A stretch of 64,000 nucleotides of DNA from Helicobacter heilmannii (GCF_001283065.1 NZ_CDMK01000003.1:168594-232593); one strand, 5' to 3'; counted from the first letter of the stretch, positions 42,926 to 54,168 are shown. The notes: a model not told the origin generated them from the sequence alone. Numbers and translations: made by a program.

Positions 42926-43699
42926 TTAGGATTTGGATTTGTAGTGCTTTGCGGTGGCGTGGCAGGCTTGCATGATTGCCCCCCTAACCCCCTTTTCTTC
43001 AAGCACGCTTAAGCCCTCAATAGTTGCGCCCGCGGGGGTGCAGATGTTTTGGCTAATCTCTTGGGGGCTTTGGGTGGCAAGCAGGGCATTAAAGCCTTTA
43101 AAGCTTTGGCTGATGAGTTTTTTAGCTTGGGTGTGCTTTAAGCCTGCCCGCACACCGGAGTCGATCAGGGCTTGGGTAAAGAGGCTTAAAAAGGCGAGCG
43201 TACTCCCATTGGTCACCATGGAAGCGTCGATCAACTCTTCTTGATCCACGGGCACGGCTGTGCCAAAGCTGGCGAGCAGTTCTATGCATTCCTTAGGGGC
43301 TAGGGTGGGGCTGTAGTAGGTTGTGGCTGAGAGCCCTAAAAAAGCAGCAACATTGGGCATGAAGCGCACAAAATGGGGGGCTTGCAAATGGGCTTTTAAA
43401 ATCTCAATAGACACGCCCGCAAGTGCACTCAAGATAGCATTGGCTTGCCCGGTGTAGGTGAAGGCACTTAGGGCGTGGGGCTTTAGGGTGAGAAAGACGA
43501 TGCTATCGGTGATGTCGATGTTTTGATCGCAGGCTCGCAGATTAATAAACTCTAGCCCTTCTTGCTTCAAAAAGGGGGTGATTTTACTTGGGTCCTTGCC
43601 CGCAATGCTGATAGATCGCCCCGCCAACACACCTTGCATGCCTTTTAAGATCGCTCGAGTGATTTGGCCATAGCCGATGAATAAGATTTTACTTGTCAT
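42926..43699 (-). CDS. proC: Pyrroline-5-carboxylate reductase
   Basis: A 257-residue NAD(P)-dependent enzyme for the last step of proline synthesis. Visible are the Rossmann start (ILFIGYGQITRAIL), VFLTLKPHALSAF, FVRFMPNVAAFLG and the substrate-binding SGVRAGL region near residue 182. The family C-terminal CTPAGATIEGLSVLEEKGVRGAI is well conserved. The start overlaps the end of fliW by eleven bases. Confidence 0.93.
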   Translation of the reverse strand: MTSKILFIGYGQITRAILKGMQGVLAGRSISIAGKDPSKITPFLKQEGLEFINLRACDQNIDITDSIVFLTLKPHALSAFTYTGQANAILSALAGVSIEILKAHLQAPHFVRFMPNVAAFLGLSATTYYSPTLAPKECIELLASFGTAVPVDQEELIDASMVTNGSTLAFLSLFTQALIDSGVRAGLKHTQAKKLISQSFKGFNALLATQSPQEISQNICTPAGATIEGLSVLEEKGVRGAIMQACHATAKHYKSKS

Positions 43700-44096
43700 G
43701 GACGGGTTGCCTTTCTTGGTAGAAGCTAGAAATTTTTTCAGAGATTTGGTATTGGGGGTATTTTGCGCTGTCTAAAATCACTTGCGCCATGAGTTTGTGG
43801 TCGAAGTTAAAGACCAAAGGGGCTAGAAAATTGATGGTGGATTCTTTTAGGGGGCTTTGGATCACCATAATGTTGGCGATTAAAATGTTCTGGGCTTGGT
43901 CTAGGTTTAAGAGCGTTTGCAAAGCTATAGGGATTTCAAATTCATAGGAGCGCAGGGCAAAGGGGTTTACCAAAGTGAAGGTGGGCGTGTGAGCATCGGC
44001 GTTTCTTAGGCGCATAAACACTTCATCAATTTTCTCCAAGTCCATTTGAGAGACTTCTTCAAACCCCAAAATGGGGGATTTTACACTAAAAACCAT
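43689..44096 (-). CDS. fliW: Flagellar assembly factor FliW
   Basis: A 135-residue protein that opposes CsrA and binds flagellin, coupling filament assembly to flagellin translation. Family features are VKSPILGFEEVSQMDLEKID at the N-terminus, the FTLVNPFALRSYEFEI strand and LAPLVFNFDHKLMAQVIL. An ATG at 44096 (MVFSVKSPILG) gives the family's usual length. A longer start at 44159 adds unconserved residues. Divergent from bamD, as in H. pylori. Confidence 0.9.
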   Translation of the reverse strand: MVFSVKSPILGFEEVSQMDLEKIDEVFMRLRNADAHTPTFTLVNPFALRSYEFEIPIALQTLLNLDQAQNILIANIMVIQSPLKESTINFLAPLVFNFDHKLMAQVILDSAKYPQYQISEKISSFYQERQPVHDK

Positions 44097-44181
44097 ACCA
44101 ACCCTTGAATTTGTGTAACTTAAGAGCTCGATTTTACTAAAACTGCTCCAAAAAATCAATTCAATTAATTTGGGGTTTTGG

Positions 44182-44187
44182 TATAAT
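44182..44187 (+). promoter_or_regulatory. -10 element TATAAT of bamD-lon operon
   Basis: A perfect TATAAT precedes bamD by 31 bases. Because it covers the in-frame ATG at 44186, that codon cannot be the start, which supports the ATG at 44213. Confidence 0.7.
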
Positions 44188-44212
44188 GGTGGCTTTAGCT
44201 TTAAGGATCAGG

Positions 44213-44854
44213 ATGCGTGTAGTTTTACTCTCAGCTGTGGTTTTAGCTCTATTTTTTGGGTGTGCTAAGAAGACGAAGGAGTCTATTTATAACCGGCCGG
44301 CGATTTTTTGGTATCAAGGGATTTTGCGTGAGATTTTGTTCTTAAACCTAGAAACTGCAGACAATTATTATTCATCATTGCAAAGCGAGCACATCAACTC
44401 GCCCTTGGTGCCCGATGCCATGTTGGCTTTAGGGCAAGCCCATTTGAAAAAGAAGGAATTTGTGTTGGCGGAATACTACTTCGATGAGTATATCAAACGC
44501 TTTGGCAATCAAGACAACATTGACTATTTGAAGTTCATGAAGTTGCAATCCCGCTACTATGCCTTTAAAAATCACAGCAAGGACCAAGAGTTCATGTCTA
44601 ACACGATCGGCATGCTCAACGACTTTGTAGACAAATACCCCAACAGCCGCTTTTTAAACCAAGTGGAGTATATGCAAGTTAAGTTCATTTTGGGGCAAAA
44701 TGAGTTAAACCGGGCGATCGCTAATGTTTACAGGAAACGCCACCAAAAAGAGGGGGTAAAGCGTTATTTAGAGCGGGTGGATGAGGTTTTAGAGAAGGAA
44801 ACCCACCCTAAAAAATCCTACATGCCTTGGTATGTAGCTATCTTTAACTGGTAA
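44213..44854 (+). CDS. bamD: Outer membrane assembly lipoprotein BamD (ComL)
   Basis: A 213-residue lipoprotein with a signal peptide ending in the lipobox LFFGC (about residues 12-16), then TPR-like helical repeats. In the BAM complex BamD works with BamA to insert barrels such as the outer membrane proteins encoded here. AAGGA at 44203-44207 serves the ATG at 44213. Upstream of lon with eight bases between, as in H. pylori. Confidence 0.88.
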   Translation: MRVVLLSAVVLALFFGCAKKTKESIYNRPAIFWYQGILREILFLNLETADNYYSSLQSEHINSPLVPDAMLALGQAHLKKKEFVLAEYYFDEYIKRFGNQDNIDYLKFMKLQSRYYAFKNHSKDQEFMSNTIGMLNDFVDKYPNSRFLNQVEYMQVKFILGQNELNRAIANVYRKRHQKEGVKRYLERVDEVLEKETHPKKSYMPWYVAIFNW

Positions 44855-44862
44855 GGGATAAA

Positions 44863-47265
44863 ATGACAGACAAGTTTCCAAGTGTTGTACCTGTGATCGT
44901 AGAAGAAGAAACCTTCATGTACCCCTTCATGATCGCCCCCATTTTTATTAACAGCGAAGCTAATATCAAGGCGATCAACAAAGCCACCCAAGAGCGCAAC
45001 GACTTGATCTTTGTGAGTTGTTCTAAGGGAGAAACGGGTGGCGTGGTGGATAAGGACAAGTTTTACGATGTGGGGGTGATCGGCTCGATTGTACGTAAGG
45101 TGGTCCTGCCAGACAACCGCATGAAAATCCTTTTTCAGGGCATTTGCAAGGGGAGGATTTTAAACATCGAATCCACCGACCCTTTGGAGGCGATGGTGGA
45201 TGTCATCACCTATAAAGACTACAGCACCGAAAAAATCAATGCCATCATCGATATTCTTAAAGAAAAAGTCGGCAATCTAGCCAACATCAGTCAGTTTTTC
45301 CCTCCCGATTTGCTCAAAGCCATTGAGGACAACACCGACCCTAACCGTGTTGTGGACTTGGTCGCCTCTGCCTTGCGCCTAAAAAAGGACCAGTCTTACA
45401 CCCTTTTTGCAAGCAATGACACCGAAGAGAGGTTGCTTGGGCTGATTGATTTGGTCATGGAGGAAATCAAAACCCAAAAGCTCCAAAAAGAGATTAAGAG
45501 CAAGGTGCATAGCAAAATGGAGCAGGTGAATAAGGAGTACTTCTTAAAAGAGCAGCTCAGACAAATCCAAAAAGAGCTGGGCATCGACAAGCAAAAAGAC
45601 GAGGAGATTCAAGAGTACACCCAAAGACTGAGCACCATTGAGCCCTTCATCACTAAAGAAGTACATAAGGAGATCAAAAAGCAGATCGAACGGCTTAGCC
45701 GCGTGCACCAAGACAGTTCGGATGTGGGGATTTTGCAAAACTACATTGAGTGGGTGCTCGACATCCCCTTTGGGCAGTACAGCGATAAAAAACTCTCTAT
45801 CAAAGATGTGGAGAAACAGCTCAACGCCGACCACTACAGCCTAGAAAAACCCAAAGAACGCATTGTGGAGTATTTTGCCACAATGGAGCTGATGCGCCTG
45901 CGCAAGCAAGAAAATAAAGAAATCAAGGGTACGATTTTATGCTTTTATGGCCCCCCCGGGGTGGGTAAAACCAGTTTAGCTAACTCTATCGCTAAGGCCA
46001 TCGAACGTCCTCTTGTAAGGATCGCTTTAGGTGGGCTAGAGGATGTCAACGAGCTAAGGGGGCATAGGCGTACCTACTTGGGCTCCATGCCAGGGCGCAT
46101 TGTGCAGGGCCTCATTGAGGCGAAAAAAATGGACTGTGTAATGGTGCTTGATGAGATCGATAAGGTGGATAAAAGCATGCGAGGAGATCCGGCCAGCGCG
46201 CTTTTAGAAATTTTAGACCCTGAGCAAAATACCAGCTTTAGGGACTATTACACCAACTTTAACATTGACCTCTCTAAAATCATCTTCATCGCCACAGCCA
46301 ACGACATTTCAACAATCCCTCCGCCCCTAAGAGATCGCATGGAGTTCATCGGCGTGTCCAGCTACACCCCCCAGGAGAAGGAACAGATCGCGATTAACTA
46401 CTTGATCCCCCAAGAGCTCAAAAAACACGCCCTAAAGCCTAGCGAGGTGGTCTTCACCCATGAGGCGGTACAGCTCATTATAGAGAAATACACTAGAGAG
46501 GCTGGGGTTCGGGGCTTAAGGCGCACGATTGCCACAATCATGCGTAAATGCGCTAAAAACATTGTTAACAACCAAGAGGAGGGCAGGAAACGCAACCGTA
46601 AAACCACAATCACCCCCGAGAAAATCCCTGACTTTTTAGAAAAAATCGTATTTGAGATCGACCCTGTGGATAAAGAAGATGCGCTAGGCATTGTCAATGG
46701 TTTGGCGTGGACGAGCGTGGGCGGCGATGTGCTGAAAATCGAATCGGTGAAAATCAAAGGCAAGGGGAATTTAAAGCTCACCGGCTCTTTGGGTGAGGTG
46801 ATGAAGGAGTCTGCACAAATCGCCCACTCGGTGGTTAAAACCCTGTTAGATGAAGAGGTGCTGGTAACCAAGAAAAAACGCTCCAAAGAGAAGGATAAAG
46901 AGAAAGAGAAGATCTACAATCTCTACGACATCCATTTGCATGTTCCAGAAGGGGCCACGCCCAAGGACGGACCCAGTGCCGGGATCACGATGGCGACCAG
47001 CATCGCGTCTATCCTATGTGAAAAAAAGGTACGCAGTGATGTGGCGATGACGGGCGAGTTGACTTTAAGTGGTCGGGTCTTGCCCATCGGCGGACTTAAA
47101 GAAAAGTTAATTGCCAGTTTTAAGGCGGGCATTAAAACCGCTTTAATCCCCGAAAAGAATTACCAACGGGATTTAAAAGACATCCCCAAAGAAGTGCAAG
47201 AGCACATGGAGATCAAAGCCGTACAGACGATCGAGGATGTGCTCGGCGTGGCGTTGGTACCCTAA
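44863..47265 (+). CDS. lon: ATP-dependent protease Lon
   Basis: An 800-residue AAA+ serine protease. It shows an N-terminal substrate-binding domain, the Walker A motif GPPGVGKTS (about residue 365), Walker [10 protein letters not shown], and a protease domain with the catalytic serine in [10 protein letters not shown] and the lysine further on in [12 protein letters not shown]. It degrades misfolded and regulatory proteins. A lysine/glutamate-rich insert ([15 protein letters not shown]) at about residue 670 precedes the protease core. The stop overlaps the tyrA start. Confidence 0.96.
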   Translation: MTDKFPSVVPVIVEEETFMYPFMIAPIFINSEANIKAINKATQERNDLIFVSCSKGETGGVVDKDKFYDVGVIGSIVRKVVLPDNRMKILFQGICKGRILNIESTDPLEAMVDVITYKDYSTEKINAIIDILKEKVGNLANISQFFPPDLLKAIEDNTDPNRVVDLVASALRLKKDQSYTLFASNDTEERLLGLIDLVMEEIKTQKLQKEIKSKVHSKMEQVNKEYFLKEQLRQIQKELGIDKQKDEEIQEYTQRLSTIEPFITKEVHKEIKKQIERLSRVHQDSSDVGILQNYIEWVLDIPFGQYSDKKLSIKDVEKQLNADHYSLEKPKERIVEYFATMELMRLRKQENKEIKGTILCFYGPPGVGKTSLANSIAKAIERPLVRIALGGLEDVNELRGHRRTYLGSMPGRIVQGLIEAKKMDCVMVLDEIDKVDKSMRGDPASALLEILDPEQNTSFRDYYTNFNIDLSKIIFIATANDISTIPPPLRDRMEFIGVSSYTPQEKEQIAINYLIPQELKKHALKPSEVVFTHEAVQLIIEKYTREAGVRGLRRTIATIMRKCAKNIVNNQEEGRKRNRKTTITPEKIPDFLEKIVFEIDPVDKEDALGIVNGLAWTSVGGDVLKIESVKIKGKGNLKLTGSLGEVMKESAQIAHSVVKTLLDEEVLVTKKKRSKEKDKEKEKIYNLYDIHLHVPEGATPKDGPSAGITMATSIASILCEKKVRSDVAMTGELTLSGRVLPIGGLKEKLIASFKAGIKTALIPEKNYQRDLKDIPKEVQEHMEIKAVQTIEDVLGVALVP

Positions 47266-48098
47266 TGCAAGTAGGCATTGTCGGACTAGGCCTTATGGGC
47301 GGGTCCTTGGGACTCGCTTTGCAAGAGGTGCGCCAAAATTTAGGCATCAAACGCATTTTAGGTTGTGATAGTAACCCCTTGCACGCCCAAATGGCACTCA
47401 GCTTAGGGCTTGTGGAGGAGTGCGTGGAGCTCTTTGCCCTGCAAGATTGCGCCGTGGTGTTCTTGGCAACTCCGCTCGATGGCATTGTGAATATTTTACA
47501 AATCTTCAAGCCCAGCTTGCAAACCACCATTATCGAGATCGGCTCCGCCAAAGAGCAGATCATCAATGCCATCCCCTTAAGCCTACGCCCCCAAGTCATC
47601 GCCACACACCCCATGTGTGGAACGGAGTTTTATGGCCCCAAAGCCGCCCTTAAAGGGCTTTACCAACACAAAATCGTGATCTTTGTGGATTGCGACAGGA
47701 GCGCGCCCGAACATGTCGAGAGGGCAAAAGAAATTTTTAGCGCAATTGGCATGCAATTGGTGAAAATGGACGCGCCAAACCACGATGCGCACATCGCCTT
47801 TGTGAGCCACCTACCTCACGCCATCAGCTACGCTTTGGCCAATGTCGTGCTCTCGCAAAAAAGCCCGCAGACGATTTTATCTTTAGCTGCTGGGGGTTTT
47901 AAAGACATGAGCCGCCTTTCTAAAAGCTCGCCGGTGATGTGGCGCAGTGTGTTTAAGCAGAACAAAGAGCAGGTGTTAAAGGCGATGGGGGCGTTCTTAG
48001 AGGAAATGGGGGCTGTGCAGGGCTTGCTTGAAAATGAGGATTGGGAGGCGTTAGAGGCGTGGATGGGGCGTGCAAATCAACTACAAGAATTTATATAA
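47265..48098 (+). CDS. tyrA: Prephenate dehydrogenase
   Basis: A 277-residue NAD-dependent enzyme that makes 4-hydroxyphenylpyruvate for tyrosine synthesis. The Rossmann motif GIVGLGLMGGSLGLAL opens the protein, and the substrate-site segment HPMCGTEFYGPKAA (about residue 109) and SHLPHAISYAL are conserved. The ATG at 47265 overlaps the lon stop (TAATG). The lon-tyrA order is that of H. pylori. Confidence 0.94.
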   Translation: MQVGIVGLGLMGGSLGLALQEVRQNLGIKRILGCDSNPLHAQMALSLGLVEECVELFALQDCAVVFLATPLDGIVNILQIFKPSLQTTIIEIGSAKEQIINAIPLSLRPQVIATHPMCGTEFYGPKAALKGLYQHKIVIFVDCDRSAPEHVERAKEIFSAIGMQLVKMDAPNHDAHIAFVSHLPHAISYALANVVLSQKSPQTILSLAAGGFKDMSRLSKSSPVMWRSVFKQNKEQVLKAMGAFLEEMGAVQGLLENEDWEALEAWMGRANQLQEFI

Positions 48099-48107
48099 GG
48101 GGGTCTC

Positions 48108-48374
48108 ATGGAGGCACAACTGATGAAACTTGCCATTGAAACTTATAAAATCACCTTGATGATCTCTTTGCCCGTGCTTTTGGTGGGCTTGGTGGTGGGC
48201 TTGGTGGTGAGCATTTTTCAAGCCACGACCCAAATCAATGAAATGACTTTATCTTTTGTGCCTAAGATTTTAGCCGTGATCGCGGTGATCATCTTTACCA
48301 TGCCATGGATGCTTAACATGCTCTTAGACTACACCCACACGCTCTTTAAGCTCATCCCAAAGGTGATCTCCTAG
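48108..48374 (+). CDS. fliQ: Flagellar export apparatus protein FliQ
   Basis: An 88-residue protein with two transmembrane helices (about residues 15-37 and 50-72) and the family stretch LVVGLVVSIFQATTQINEMTLSFVPKI. FliQ forms part of the export gate with FliP and FliR. A GGGG-type ribosome site precedes the ATG. The stop overlaps the murB start (TAGTG). Confidence 0.95.
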   Translation: MEAQLMKLAIETYKITLMISLPVLLVGLVVGLVVSIFQATTQINEMTLSFVPKILAVIAVIIFTMPWMLNMLLDYTHTLFKLIPKVIS

Positions 48375-49138
48375 TGTTGATCGACTTTGCCCGCTACTCC
48401 AGCGTGAAGATCGGTGGGGTGGTTCAGGTGCAGGTGCTTGAAACTTGCGCCCCCTATGCTAGCGTGCAGATGGTGGGCTTGGCAAACAATCTTCTAGTCG
48501 CCCCAAGTGCCGAGAATCTAGCCATCTTGTCTAAACATTTTGATTACATCACCGACTTAGGCACACATTTAGAAGTGGGAGCAAGGACAAGTGCTCAAAG
48601 GCTCTTTAGTTATTACAAAAGCCACGATCTACAAGGGCTAGAGTTCTTGGGCGCACTGCCCGGCAGTGTGGGCGGTTTGGTAAAAATGAACGCGGGCATG
48701 AAGGCCTATGAGATGAAAGAGGTCATCGAGGCGTTGAACATCAATGGGGAGTGGGTGGAGACTAAGGATTTGGGCTTTGCTTACCGCACTAGCAAGATTC
48801 AAGGCGTGGTGTTTAAAGCCCGCTTGAAAAAACATAAGGGTTTTAGACCGGGCGTTTTGCAAGAATGTGCACACATGCGTTGCCACCCCAAGAAGCCCAG
48901 TTTTGGCAGTTGCTTTAAAAACCCTGTGGGAGATTTTGCCGGGCGACTCTTAGAGGCAGTGGGACTTAAGGGCTTTAATTTGGGGGGGGTGGGCTTTAGC
49001 CCATTGCATGCCAATTTTTTGATCAACCTTGGGAACGGGCGTTTTGAAGAAGCACTAAGGCTCATCACTCTGGCCAAAGAGCGGGTGTTTAACGCCTTCG
49101 GTATCGCCTTAGAAGAAGAGGTCTGTATCTATCGCTAG
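48374..49138 (+). CDS. murB: UDP-N-acetylenolpyruvoylglucosamine reductase
   Basis: A 254-residue FAD enzyme that reduces the enolpyruvyl group in peptidoglycan precursor synthesis. The motif EFLGALPGSVGGLVKMNAG binds the substrate, and SFGSCFKNPVGDFAGRLLEAVGLKG includes the catalytic region. It is a short MurB, as in H. pylori. The start is a GTG overlapping fliQ. Confidence 0.93.
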   Translation: MLIDFARYSSVKIGGVVQVQVLETCAPYASVQMVGLANNLLVAPSAENLAILSKHFDYITDLGTHLEVGARTSAQRLFSYYKSHDLQGLEFLGALPGSVGGLVKMNAGMKAYEMKEVIEALNINGEWVETKDLGFAYRTSKIQGVVFKARLKKHKGFRPGVLQECAHMRCHPKKPSFGSCFKNPVGDFAGRLLEAVGLKGFNLGGVGFSPLHANFLINLGNGRFEEALRLITLAKERVFNAFGIALEEEVCIYR

Positions 49139-49145
49139 TTCTACC

Positions 49146-50501
49146 CTAGAGCGTATCTAGCTCTTCGGGGGATAGGTCTTCATAAAAATGCTCGAGCGCA
49201 AAATCCACGCCCAAGTATTTAGCGATGTCTTGAGCATCGATTAGGGCGTTTTGTAAACAGCTGGTTGCCCCGGGGGAGGGGGTCATGTTAAAAGTGATGC
49301 CCTGGTTGGTTTTGATCCGTTTTTCGCCTAGAACGAGCTTTCTTTTGGTGCGGTCCAACACCTGCGGACGCACTTCCCCAAAGCCATGGGCGTAGTGCAG
49401 ATCGGTGAGAGACAAGGAGGGGATGATTTTACGCGCATCTTTTAAGAACTTTCGTTTGCCGATGTAGGGGACTTCAAAAACCATGTTTTTAAAGACATAG
49501 TTGCGGATATCCCGCTCGACAAAGAGATCAAAGACGATGTTCAACACATCCGTGTTGAAGTCCATTTTCAACAGCTCCCAGCTCAAACCCTTGAGCAGTT
49601 TTTTATTGCGCTCGAGTTTGGGCATGGCTAGGGCAGTGGGCCCGATGCGTGTGCGCCCTTTGATCACCACATCGGGGTCGCCATGCAGCGCGGCAAAGGG
49701 CAGTTTGGGGTTTTGCACGGTGTAGACCTTGCCACGCAATAAGTCGGGTACAAAGTAAAAACTGCCCGCCACAGGCATACAGCCCAAATCCAAGCCATAG
49801 CCTAGCGATTGCGCTAGGGGCAGGGCGTAGGAGCCAGCATTGACCAAAATATATTTAGCGTAAATCTCATCGGTTTCATCGGAGATCAACGCCCAGTCGC
49901 CCAGCCTTTTTTCAATGGTTTCCACATGGAAGTTTAAAAAAACTTTATTATTGGGCTTGATTGCCATTGCTTCTTCTACAAAGTTTTCACTAAGTAGGGC
50001 GTAATTCATTGCGCACCAATCTTTTTCAAACCCGCTACCCACGATATTTTCAGGGCGCTCTAGCCCGTGGTCCTCTAAGATCACTTGCGGTTCGATCTCT
50101 TTGACCTTTTTCTTATCAAAGAAAGTAAGCCCGGGATAGATTTCTTGGAACTCTTCATGTCTTTGGGTGATGAAGGCGCATTCCACATCACCCACGCCGA
50201 TCGCCATTTTTTGACACTCAAAGATCGCCTTGTTTTGTAAGCCCTTATTGAACGCATAGCGACGCACCTTGTCGGCAGACAGCTTAACCTTGCGCGCCTT
50301 TTGGGCGGTGTAGTTGGTTTCAATCGAGCCATCATGGATGGTTTGGGAGTTGGCTTTTGCACTGGAACTCACTTTGGCCAACGCGTCCTTTTTATCTATA
50401 ATGGCGATTCTCTTAAGGTCGGTGTACTGGCTAAGCACCCAAAAGGCAGCACAGCCAGACACCCCGCCCCCGATGATCGCCACATCAAACTCATGGTTCA
50501 T
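49146..50501 (-). CDS. mqo: Malate:quinone oxidoreductase
   Basis: A 451-residue FAD protein on the inner face of the membrane that oxidises malate and reduces menaquinone, replacing NAD malate dehydrogenase in Helicobacter. The FAD-binding start [17 protein letters not shown] and the [20 protein letters not shown] stretch are characteristic. Near residue 390 [14 protein letters not shown] closes the FAD site. The gene is followed by the NlpC/P60 and rpoD genes on the same strand, as in H. pylori. Confidence 0.93.
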   Translation of the reverse strand: MNHEFDVAIIGGGVSGCAAFWVLSQYTDLKRIAIIDKKDALAKVSSSAKANSQTIHDGSIETNYTAQKARKVKLSADKVRRYAFNKGLQNKAIFECQKMAIGVGDVECAFITQRHEEFQEIYPGLTFFDKKKVKEIEPQVILEDHGLERPENIVGSGFEKDWCAMNYALLSENFVEEAMAIKPNNKVFLNFHVETIEKRLGDWALISDETDEIYAKYILVNAGSYALPLAQSLGYGLDLGCMPVAGSFYFVPDLLRGKVYTVQNPKLPFAALHGDPDVVIKGRTRIGPTALAMPKLERNKKLLKGLSWELLKMDFNTDVLNIVFDLFVERDIRNYVFKNMVFEVPYIGKRKFLKDARKIIPSLSLTDLHYAHGFGEVRPQVLDRTKRKLVLGEKRIKTNQGITFNMTPSPGATSCLQNALIDAQDIAKYLGVDFALEHFYEDLSPEELDTL

Positions 50502-50568
50502 TCTTGTCCTTTGTTATGAGCAATAAAGGGCGATTTTAGCACATTTACATATGAAAACCTTTAATCCC

Positions 50569-51834
50569 TTAAAAATTGTTGGGTAGCTTAAACGCATAGT
50601 GGTAGAGATCCGACATCCCTAAAATCCGCGCCAAGAGCGAAAAGACGGGAGGGTGTTTAGAGTGCCCGTAGCCGATATCTAAGGTCGTGATTGCCGTTTT
50701 TTTGATGTCGTAAGCGTTGTCCTTAGACACCAGCACAGACCACACATTATGCGCCACAATCGCCCTATGGTGCTTTGCACCCAAGTAGAGCATGATGTGC
50801 CCTTTGAGCCATAAAATCGTGGCAAAGGGGGTGGCGTACTTGATGATGTAGGCTTCTTTTTTGCGCGGGGACAGGTGGCTTAAATCCACCATGTTGTTCG
50901 CATAGCGCACTTGGGCCAGAGAGTTACGGGGCAAGAGTATCCCAAAGCTGGCAAAGCTATCTCTAGTGAATGCCGAGCAGTCGCGCTTTTGCTGGGCCCC
51001 GCCCCAGCCATAGGGTTGACCTAGCATGGTGTCGATCACCACCGCCATCGCTCTTTGGGTGAAGGGGCGGGGAAAGGGGGTGAAGTGGAGAGAGTGCAGG
51101 GGAGTGGGGATGAGCCTTGCAAAGCCCTTTGCATCCTTACCATAGGTGTAGATTTGGTGGTGGTGAGGGACTTTGATAAAAATCTCGCCCATGTGTGCCA
51201 CAGCCCCATTAACCAAAGGGATTTTATCCTTGGTGGGGGTTAAATAGTGCCTAAAATGCAAAAAGGTTTTCATTTGTTTGGAGCTTATGGCGGCAAGCTT
51301 GTCTAGACGCACCCAGCCGAACACAAAGGAGCTTTGGATGTGGGCATAAGTCTTGGCCCTATTGTAATGGGTGATTAAAACAGGAGTACCCGCAAAAATC
51401 ATGGAGTTTTGCCAGCGATCAAAGGGCTGCCCGTCTTTAAAGTAGTAAGGCGCATCGCTGGGCACAGCGCGCACATTGGCATCGGCGATCACGATTGCCC
51501 TAAGCCCCACACTTGGATAATGGGGCATGTCCATGTCTTTTAAAATTTCTTGCAATTTTTCTAGGCTGTAGGGCTGTGCGTCTTTGTCATAGCCTACCTT
51601 GCCTAGAGTGTCTTGCATCCAAAAAACCTTGTTTAAATCGTCCATCACCTGCATGTCCACCCACGGGGCGTACCACTGCTTTAGGTAGGATTTTTTCAAT
51701 TTGGCTCGTGATGGGATGGGCAGGGTGTGGTGGGGCAGGTAGTGGCGCGCCTCTTGGGGCAAGCCTAGCAAACTTTTGGGGGTGGCGTGCACAAAGGATA
51801 AAAGGGCTAATAGGGTAAATAATGCCTTACACAT
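50569..51834 (-). CDS. Secreted NlpC/P60-type peptidoglycan hydrolase with SH3-like domains
   Basis: A protein of about 421 residues with a signal peptide ([17 protein letters not shown]). The middle part (SVGLRAIVIADANVRAVPSD, and later VFGWVRLDKLAAI) resembles SH3-type wall-binding repeats. The C-terminal NlpC/P60 domain has GQPYGWGGAQQKRDCSAFTRDSFASFG with its catalytic cysteine and the histidine near GHIMLYLG. It probably cleaves peptidoglycan stem peptides. The ATG at 51834 overlaps the phosphatase end by eight bases. An ATG nine bases upstream is equally possible. Confidence 0.8.
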   Translation of the reverse strand: MCKALFTLLALLSFVHATPKSLLGLPQEARHYLPHHTLPIPSRAKLKKSYLKQWYAPWVDMQVMDDLNKVFWMQDTLGKVGYDKDAQPYSLEKLQEILKDMDMPHYPSVGLRAIVIADANVRAVPSDAPYYFKDGQPFDRWQNSMIFAGTPVLITHYNRAKTYAHIQSSFVFGWVRLDKLAAISSKQMKTFLHFRHYLTPTKDKIPLVNGAVAHMGEIFIKVPHHHQIYTYGKDAKGFARLIPTPLHSLHFTPFPRPFTQRAMAVVIDTMLGQPYGWGGAQQKRDCSAFTRDSFASFGILLPRNSLAQVRYANNMVDLSHLSPRKKEAYIIKYATPFATILWLKGHIMLYLGAKHHRAIVAHNVWSVLVSKDNAYDIKKTAITTLDIGYGHSKHPPVFSLLARILGMSDLYHYAFKLPNNF

Positions 51835-52273
51835 GCAAACCATCTAGGAGGTTTTGTACCCCCAGCTCGATCAGAGCATAAACCTTTTCAAAGTCCTTTG
51901 GGTCTGTATAGGTGTAAGGATCGGGGATGTCTACCCTTTGTAAGCCAAAATCCCCGAGTTTGCAAACATGTGGATGGGAGATGCCTAGGTCTTTAAGTGC
52001 CTTGACATTGCTCTCATCCATCGCCACAATGCAGTCAAACTTGTTGGCGAGCTCTTGGGTGATGGGCTTACTTGCAAAAAGAGTTAAATCAATGCCATGC
52101 CTTTTGGCGAGGGCGATAATGGGCGGGTGGGCTTGCTCGCCCTCGTGGTAATTTGAAATGCCCGCCCCATCCACGATCAAATTAAGTCCCCGCTTGTTGA
52201 TGATGTCGGTGGCGATCCCCCGCGCGAGCATGGAGCGGCAAATGTTGCCTAAGCACAGAAACAAAAGGCTCAT
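51827..52273 (-). CDS. Low-molecular-weight protein tyrosine phosphatase
   Basis: A 148-residue enzyme with the P-loop CLGNICRS (C-x5-R) near the N-terminus and the general-acid aspartate in DIPDPYTY near residue 115. The rest matches bacterial LMW-PTP length. It may dephosphorylate proteins or arginine/tyrosine sites linked to surface sugar export or stress. No cognate kinase is adjacent. Its ATG overlaps the rpoD stop by four bases, and its stop overlaps the NlpC/P60 gene. Confidence 0.88.
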   Translation of the reverse strand: MSLLFLCLGNICRSMLARGIATDIINKRGLNLIVDGAGISNYHEGEQAHPPIIALAKRHGIDLTLFASKPITQELANKFDCIVAMDESNVKALKDLGISHPHVCKLGDFGLQRVDIPDPYTYTDPKDFEKVYALIELGVQNLLDGLHV

Positions 52274-54168
52274 ATGCGCAAGTAGCTTCGTAGCAAACGC
52301 CCGTATTGCGGACTTCTTAGCTTTTTGATTGCACTGCTCTCAATTTGGCGCACCCTTTCGCGCGTCACATTGAGCTCTTTACCGATCTCTTCAAGTGTGC
52401 GGTCGCTCTCATCCTCTAAGAGTCCAAAACGCATGCGGATCACGGATTTTTCGCGCTCATTAAGCTGGTCTAAAACGCCATCAATTTGGGCTTTCAGGTC
52501 TTCACGCATGATGTGATCCATTGAGCCCACCACATTGCGATCCTCCACAAAGTCCCCAAATTTGCCGTCGTCGTCATTGCCCACGGGCGACTCTAAACTG
52601 ATGGGCTCTTTGGTGATCTTAATGACATTTTTCACTTTATCTAGGGGCAAGCCCACTTCCTTAGCTACTAAGTCCAAATCCGGCTCTTTGCCATTTTCTT
52701 GCATGTGTTTGCGCATGACTTTATTGATACGGTTGATTGTATCGATCATATGGATGGGGATACGGATCGTGCGGGCTTGATCGGCGATGGCACGGCTGAT
52801 CGCTTGCTTGATCCACCAAGTGGCGTAGGTGGAGAATTTGTAATTTTTCTCATGCTCAAACTTATCCACCGCTTTCATCAACCCGATGTTGCCCTCTTGG
52901 ATCAAGTCTAAGAAGGGCAGTCCTCTAGAAGTATAGCGTTTGGCAATGCTTACCACCAAGCGCAGGTTGGAGCGCGCCATTTTGTTTTTGGCTTTATCTG
53001 AGATGAGCTTGCCCCGTTTAATTTGGTTTAAAATCTCTTTGAGCTTGGTGGGCTCTAAATTAAAGCCGTCCTCGCTCGCCTCCTTGGTCTGAAAGAGTTT
53101 TTTGATCTCCATATAGACACTCACCATGGTGGGCTCGGGTACCATCGCCAAAATCTCATCGCGGCTCATGGTGGTGATGTTCTTTAAAATATTCCTGTGG
53201 TTCTCCACCAATGCCTCGTTGAATAAAGACAACTTGTACTCTAGACGTTTGAGCTCTTTTTCAAAACCATCCCCGCTTTTAAGCGAAGTTTCCATGGCTT
53301 TGACCAACTCGCTGATGAGCTTACTAGTGGGGCCTAGATCATAGAGTTTTTCTTTTAAAACACGGCATTTGTAGGCTAGGGTCAATTCGTGCAAAAGCGA
53401 ATCTTCTTGCTCCTCTTTGGGGGTGTTTAAAAATTTGAGCCAGTCTTTTTTCGCCTTGCTCAAGGCTTTAAAGCTCTCAAGGACTTTTTCTACCCGTTTT
53501 TTATCCTTCTCGGACACATTTCTTTTCACCTCGGGATTGTCCTCTTCCTCGCTCTCACTCTCCTCCATTTCACCCTCTTCGTCCTTTTTGGGCATGCTCC
53601 CCTCATCGTCAAAGTTTCTGAACAGCTCCTTGACCCGTCTTTCGCGGTTGATCAAAGCATCCTTGTAGTTGTAAATGAAGTCGATGAGATAGGGCACGGA
53701 GCAAATTGCGTCTAAAATAATATTTTCGCCAAGCTTGATTTGCTTGCTTAAATGCACCTCTTCTTCTTTGCTCAAAAGGGGGATTTCACCCATTTCGCGT
53801 AAATACATACGCACGGGGCTGTCGCTTCGGGACCACTCGGGCAACTCTTTCTCTTTAAAGTCTAAACTCTCCTCGGGTTCTTCCTCAATGGGCTTGTTTT
53901 TTTTACGGGCTGTCTTGCGCTCCAAAGACGATAGAGAAGTGTGGGCGTACTCAGAGGAGTGGATGAAGGTTTTATCGTATTTGACTGCCCACTCTTTGAG
54001 CTTTTTGATCTGTGAAGTGCTGGGGACTTTTTGTAAAATGTCGATGATGCGCCCATAAGACACACTGGGCTGCTCTTCTTTAAAAAGCTGCTCTAGCTCC
54101 TCTTGGGCGGTGGGCTGTTTTGCAACGGTTTTTGCGGGTTTTGAGGCCTTGTTGTCCTTGTTCTCCAT
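52270..54168 (-). CDS. rpoD: Principal sigma factor RpoD (sigma-80)
   Basis: A 632-residue primary sigma factor. Regions 1.2 to 4.2 are evident: [20 protein letters not shown], a long non-conserved acidic stretch (about residues 205-225), [38 protein letters not shown] with [38 protein letters not shown] (-10 recognition), and the C-terminal [26 protein letters not shown] (-35 recognition). N-terminal Lys/Thr-rich tail. The gene is upstream of the phosphatase and divergent from tatB. Confidence 0.97.
   Translation of the reverse strand: MENKDNKASKPAKTVAKQPTAQEELEQLFKEEQPSVSYGRIIDILQKVPSTSQIKKLKEWAVKYDKTFIHSSEYAHTSLSSLERKTARKKNKPIEEEPEESLDFKEKELPEWSRSDSPVRMYLREMGEIPLLSKEEEVHLSKQIKLGENIILDAICSVPYLIDFIYNYKDALINRERRVKELFRNFDDEGSMPKKDEEGEMEESESEEEDNPEVKRNVSEKDKKRVEKVLESFKALSKAKKDWLKFLNTPKEEQEDSLLHELTLAYKCRVLKEKLYDLGPTSKLISELVKAMETSLKSGDGFEKELKRLEYKLSLFNEALVENHRNILKNITTMSRDEILAMVPEPTMVSVYMEIKKLFQTKEASEDGFNLEPTKLKEILNQIKRGKLISDKAKNKMARSNLRLVVSIAKRYTSRGLPFLDLIQEGNIGLMKAVDKFEHEKNYKFSTYATWWIKQAISRAIADQARTIRIPIHMIDTINRINKVMRKHMQENGKEPDLDLVAKEVGLPLDKVKNVIKITKEPISLESPVGNDDDGKFGDFVEDRNVVGSMDHIMREDLKAQIDGVLDQLNEREKSVIRMRFGLLEDESDRTLEEIGKELNVTRERVRQIESSAIKKLRSPQYGRLLRSYLRI

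Noticed and set aside
46860-46915. Possible frameshift or insertion in Lon at the Lys/Glu-rich stretch
   Set aside because: The frame is intact and the protease core follows. A charged linker of this kind is compatible with a functional Lon.
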